Below are positions 61,001-64,000 of a stretch of DNA of 64,000 bases, piece by piece. The position numbers and the translations under genes are program-made. This DNA is from JAOSJT01 sp035362335 (lineage in GTDB: Bacteria > Bacteroidota > Ignavibacteria > SZUA-365), in NCBI GenBank assembly GCA_035362335.1, contig DAOSDL010000022.1, positions 1 to 64,000 on the forward strand. The letters are read 5' to 3'. Under the pieces are notes generated by a model that made no database searches, was not told the DNA's origin, and was given only the letters and a program-made list of their open reading frames with translations. How positions within the stretch are numbered: position 1 is the first letter of the stretch; every line of letters begins with the position of its first letter.

Positions 61001-64000
61001 AGAAAAAGCAGTCCAGTCAGGAAACCTATCGCTATTGGTTCGCTGACGCGAAGGCCATTCTGCCGACGGGAATTCCGCTGGGCGGCGCCCTGGTGATACG
61101 CGGCATGGGCATCGGCGCATGGTATAACATGTCGGCGCAGCTCCCCGCTTCGCCCTTGACCATCTCCGAAGGCGAGGAGAGCAATACCGCCTCGACGCAG
61201 ATCGGCGTCACCAACTCCGGCATCGTGTACACGCCATCAGATCAGGGCGAATGGGGCTTGAAAGCAGCGGTGGTAATTGCCGCGCCGAGCGACCAGTTGT
61301 TCAACGCGGATGTGGAGCTCGGGGCCTCGTTCGTCAATGGCGGACTCGCGAGTATTTTTCTCAGCGGCAAGGGTTACATGCTCACCAGCATCTACGACCG
61401 CAGCGATCCCTCCATTTACGGCAGCGTGCTGTTCTACTACGACAACGTGAACAAGGAATTCACCGGCAACCTCGATATAAAATTCAATGTGAACAACGTG
61501 GTGACCGGCGGCGGCAATGTGGTGCTCTTCGCCAGTCCCGACGAGTGGTACCTCTGGATGGGACGCCCGACGCAGCGCATCGAGCTCAAACTGCTCGGCG
61601 TGTACGCGGCGAACTCCTATTTCGAGATCGGCACCACCATCGACAACATCGCGGAAATTCCCGCAACGATACTCAATCACATGAGCCATTCGCTGCGGCA
61701 AAAATTCAGCACATCCAACCGCCAATCCGCCGTGGACATGGCGGCGAATTTCGGAGGCGCGGCGTTCGGCGTGTGGTCGGGTTTCCCGAAAAAGAAATTC
61801 AGTTTCGGGCCGTTCTACGCCTCGCTCGAGGCCGGCTATGGCTTCGACGCCTCGGTGATGAATTATGGCGATCTCAAATGCGGCAACACCGGCGAGGTCG
61901 TCGGCCTCGATGGCTGGTACTGCCAGGCGCAGGCCTACGCCTATCTCAGCGGCGCCGTCGGAATTTCGGTGGATCTCGCCATTATTTCCGGTGATTTCGA
62001 AATCCTCGGTGTGGATGCCGGCGCGGCGCTCAAAGCGCAGCTCCCCAATCCCACCTGGCTCGGCGGCGTGATCTATGGATCGTACTCCATTCTCGGTGGC
62101 CTGATCAGTGGAAGCGTGACCTTCGAGTTCGAGATCGGCGAGCAGTGCAAACTGCCGCAGTCGAATCCGCTGGACAATATCAAGCTGGTTTCGGATTTCC
62201 GTCCGGACGGCAAGGAAATCGCGGACGTGTACACCGTGCCGCAGGTGGCCTTCACCTTCCCGGTGCACAAGGAATTCGAACTGCCGATCACCACGCCCAG
62301 CGGCGATCCCTCCACCCGCGTCTTCAAAATCAAAATCGACGACTTCCGTATCGAGCGGAAGGACAACAAGGAAAACGTCGCTGGCCAGTGGGCGATTCAG
62401 GAAGGTGGCAGCTCCGCGGTGTTCCTCCCGATGGCTCAGTTGCGCTCCAACAGCAACTACAAAACCCGCATCGCCGCGTCGGCGTGGGAGAAAAAGAGCG
62501 GTCAATGGGCGAAATCCCTGTACTCCCCCAGCGCGAAGAACGGGGTTCCGGGTACGCATATCACCGAACGCGACAGCGTGAGCTTCACCACCGGCACGGC
62601 ACCCAACTACCTGCCTGTGGAAAATGTGCAATACAGTTGGCCGCTCGACAGGCAGCGCTTCTTCCTGCAAAATCAGATCCAACCCAAGATCGGATTGATC
62701 AAAACCCGCATGGCGCCGGATGAATTGTTCTCCTACAACCGACCCGGCTTCAAGAGCAGCTATCTGGCGAAATTCCAGCCGCTGAACAATCGCGACAGCA
62801 TGAAGGTACAGGAGTCGCCCATCACCTATTCCGGCGGCGAGATTCGCTTCCCCATTCCACAGCTGGACAATAACACCACGTACAAACTCACCATCGTCCG
62901 ACGCGATGAAAAGCTGCAAAGCAATACCACGAACAATATCGTGATGGGCGGAAGCGGCCTGGATAAGCTCAAAACCACCACGCAGAAAACCACGCTCGTC
63001 GACTCCCGCTCCGACAAGGTGCAGGGCGGTACCACGCTCGGCAACAAGCAGGGCGGCGTGCAGGTGAGCGATGTGAGCACGTCCACCTACAACACAGGCG
63101 ACAGCACGTGGACCGACAAGAGCTTCACCGTCGGCCAGCAGCTCGCCACCAGCACCGTCGCGGTAAGCAGCAATGCCCTGCTCGCCAACCTGGTTTCGGG
63201 CGGAGATAAAAAGCTGTATGAGCTGCATTTCCGCACCAGTGCCTACAACCGCATGATCGACAAGCTGAACGCGGCCACGGTCAAACCCAGCACGTCGGAA
63301 AGCAAAGGCGATCAAATTCTCGTGCGGGCGAATTTCACCATGCCCGAACCCCTCGAGGATTACGAGGTGCTCGGACACGTGTACAAGGGCGTGGTGATGA
63401 AGGACGGCCTGTACTACGAGCAGAACGTCAATGTCGGCCCGCTGCTGGTGGTGCAATCCGATGAACAGACCAAACCCTGGCACACCAGCTTCGCACTGCC
63501 GAACATGTACACACCGTTCAGCAAGATTAAAACGGTCATGGCCAGCACCAAATCGCCCTACTTCAAGAAGGCGTTCAAGTACTGGAATACCACCTATTTC
63601 CACTACTGGCGCGATCAAATGAAAACCCTCACACACGTGGATCGCCAGAAGAGTCGTATTCTCGATCCCCTCGGCGACAGCGAGATCAATCCTCCCGCAC
63701 CCGCCGGACAGGTGCTTCCATCTGGAGGGAAATACGGCTCGCCGGGTAGCAGTATGAATCTGCCACAGCAGCAGCTCCCGATAGGTCAAAGCGGATCGAT
63801 GTACCTGTCGTCGATGAGTGTGAACTATACACAGGGTGTTGCGGCGGCGCTGGATTACCAGAACCTGCAAAACCGTCTGGCCAAATTCTTCACCACGGTG
63901 ATTTACACCAACAACCAGAATCCCGACGAGAACGGCGAAATCGAGTACAGCAAGGGCGGTCCCAAGATCGAGAAGAGCACGATCAAGGAGGTCGGTGATC
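58072..64000 (+). CDS. Giant secreted beta-rich protein, C-terminus beyond the window
   Basis: At least 1976 residues in one open frame to the window edge. After a signal peptide (about residues 1-32, ending SVAQ) the N-terminus has an unusual repeat-like module: LPEGDYELCVRLLAADGVTE, then LCIPFEIIIPDPPQLIAP, YPVFQWTPVAPLP and WAWQVQALDV. I recall modules of this C-x-F-x-I-x-x-PP/P-x-F-x-W-T-P kind in large surface proteins of Bacteroidota (some annotated with a TANFOR domain), but the assignment is from memory. The rest is a long series of beta-strand-rich segments without recognisable enzymes. Any T9SS tail would be outside the window. Confidence 0.7.
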   Translation, partial: MKKVIPTMNRSFLSACVLTLFVLLGYDSVAQVTMNALIRKPTPTSLTEWRRDPTIVRLNIINASRDRHENTMVSITIRDTRSDAIVARTKDYSPSMPRFTLMPGQTLTLSGPDIIRQDALEVDQSLRTIAATTDALPEGDYELCVRLLAADGVTELAAVSPLCIPFEIIIPDPPQLIAPWDGQAIAVKSYPVFQWTPVAPLPTGMRVMYRLRVVPMFGGQTARQAMESNTEYIIDKRVSSTTYMYSPTEKPFSAYPSATGWAWQVQALDVSTVPNGIPAARNEGKSEIWTFALGGKGSGAPVAQNSAVQQQQNAGPEQCSAPCITQAPTENSILPGTLAVGDSVTVGLFTMELTELTNPSASSLSGKGLMHVPFLRSRIHVQFNGVRVNINKQVLDPGVQAELQAPMSIPQANNMAQRIGINPQTMQQIQTWVGQAGRLVSGLSGATPVYLPIGIDNTIPTTGHQLVVSIIGAVFNPDGAQFNAVCQLPLPFLGPGGTLGFGVNGICMHPGGVGAGNNPVRMYLIDDFGYDPMNGSWSLQLLRENNGQGTWAEMDCTGFKKLHVHGEVGFARSALVPVPDNGQTVKLNLIADIQKNDVMNWLFQLSPSGPFAPAALKDFAINVPAMYLDFADDKNPPQMVFPADYKGPSKDSLDWHGFYMPSATVTLPAQFKTGQNPVSISVSSMLVDNTGFTAGIAANDIIAYPGMNVSSWGASLDHIDVQITNSSFKHGSLNGKLQIPISTQPLDYSMLLAQTDSGMSYLCNVIPGADIDVPMWMLTLTIEPTSIFQMTANSTGFEAYIELNGMLGFQKTVGTIPLINLTGLKFSKLKLTTSEPYFELGQMALASPQHGVGGFPVSLTGIKPVVQDIISNKPKFGLQFGMALNLMGEGSEASAISGETHFTVLGSYDKTTKNAAFEDAYLDDITLNAQLGAAVNINGTIVFYRNHAQYGNGFFGTVQAQFLEMVEISATAMFGSKKKQSSQETYRYWFADAKAILPTGIPLGGALVIRGMGIGAWYNMSAQLPASPLTISEGEESNTASTQIGVTNSGIVYTPSDQGEWGLKAAVVIAAPSDQLFNADVELGASFVNGGLASIFLSGKGYMLTSIYDRSDPSIYGSVLFYYDNVNKEFTGNLDIKFNVNNVVTGGGNVVLFASPDEWYLWMGRPTQRIELKLLGVYAANSYFEIGTTIDNIAEIPATILNHMSHSLRQKFSTSNRQSAVDMAANFGGAAFGVWSGFPKKKFSFGPFYASLEAGYGFDASVMNYGDLKCGNTGEVVGLDGWYCQAQAYAYLSGAVGISVDLAIISGDFEILGVDAGAALKAQLPNPTWLGGVIYGSYSILGGLISGSVTFEFEIGEQCKLPQSNPLDNIKLVSDFRPDGKEIADVYTVPQVAFTFPVHKEFELPITTPSGDPSTRVFKIKIDDFRIERKDNKENVAGQWAIQEGGSSAVFLPMAQLRSNSNYKTRIAASAWEKKSGQWAKSLYSPSAKNGVPGTHITERDSVSFTTGTAPNYLPVENVQYSWPLDRQRFFLQNQIQPKIGLIKTRMAPDELFSYNRPGFKSSYLAKFQPLNNRDSMKVQESPITYSGGEIRFPIPQLDNNTTYKLTIVRRDEKLQSNTTNNIVMGGSGLDKLKTTTQKTTLVDSRSDKVQGGTTLGNKQGGVQVSDVSTSTYNTGDSTWTDKSFTVGQQLATSTVAVSSNALLANLVSGGDKKLYELHFRTSAYNRMIDKLNAATVKPSTSESKGDQILVRANFTMPEPLEDYEVLGHVYKGVVMKDGLYYEQNVNVGPLLVVQSDEQTKPWHTSFALPNMYTPFSKIKTVMASTKSPYFKKAFKYWNTTYFHYWRDQMKTLTHVDRQKSRILDPLGDSEINPPAPAGQVLPSGGKYGSPGSSMNLPQQQLPIGQSGSMYLSSMSVNYTQGVAAALDYQNLQNRLAKFFTTVIYTNNQNPDENGEIEYSKGGPKIEKSTIKEVGD

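Noticed and set aside
61237..63870. Open frame of 877 codons antisense to the giant gene
   Set aside because: Same reason; no recognisable domains and no ribosome site.

Overview
The window is a GC-rich chromosomal stretch from a Gram-negative member of the Bacteroidota/Chlorobiota (FCB) group, most like the Ignavibacteria/Kapaibacteria/Chlorobi branch. The evidence is three proteins with C-terminal type IX secretion (T9SS) sorting domains (LEQNFPNP/LEQSFPNP-type starts or a similar sandwich), a further large secreted protein with a related FPNP tail, a PorV/FadL-like barrel beside a TonB receptor, a GWxTD protein, a beta-propeller sensor kinase, and several promoters close to the Bacteroidota TAnnTTTG box. 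Clear Shine-Dalgarno sites and TTGACA/TATAAT tRNA promoters are also present, which fits a branch outside the classical Bacteroidia. This is a scaffold, not a finished contig: a run of exactly 100 N lies inside a tandem repeat. The placement is inferred from gene content only.

Layout. 1-6.5 kb (+): the CIRCE-controlled hrcA-grpE-dnaJ heat-shock operon; then a ComEA-like helix-hairpin-helix protein, a pseudopilin-like membrane protein and a PilM-like actin-fold protein; then rsmD and coaD, start/stop-coupled; then an FmdB-type zinc ribbon. 6.6-10 kb (-): GWxTD protein, lipid A acyltransferase and family 9 glycosyltransferase. 10.3-17.7 kb (-): an operon of TonB-dependent receptor, large secreted protein and PorV-like barrel, closed by a terminator. 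17.8-24.8 kb: DUF4397 lipoprotein, tRNA-Asn, an AAA/DUF4143 protein, a run of small stand-alone genes (SRPBCC, a frameshifted DUF1801, VOC, TauE/SafE exporter, PadR regulator, cupin, metallo-hydrolase) and tRNA-Glu.

24.8-31.7 kb: two T9SS cargo proteins (a duplicated DUF1566 protein and a heparinase II/III-like lyase) separated by the gapped palindromic repeat array, then a DUF389 membrane protein and a small outer-membrane protein. 31.8-33.8 kb (+): NikR regulator with CbiQ and CbiO, an ECF-type nickel/cobalt importer core without an adjacent substrate-binding subunit. 33.8-47.2 kb (-): a dense envelope-proteostasis block with three parvulin prolyl isomerases, paired active and inactive M16 peptidases, a MoxR ATPase, a T9SS-secreted subtilase and a VWA membrane protein.

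47.4-52 kb: lipoproteins, RdgB, a small alpha/beta protein, tRNA-Val, a lipoprotein with a PEGHPPV repeat tail and a Bax-inhibitor-1 membrane protein. 52-64 kb (+): a beta-propeller histidine kinase with a NarL-type response regulator, then a single-domain globin start/stop-coupled to an outer-membrane barrel, followed after two bases by a giant secreted beta-rich protein that runs off the window. The globin-barrel-giant protein set and the receptor-cargo-PorV operon are the most likely places for undescribed biology.
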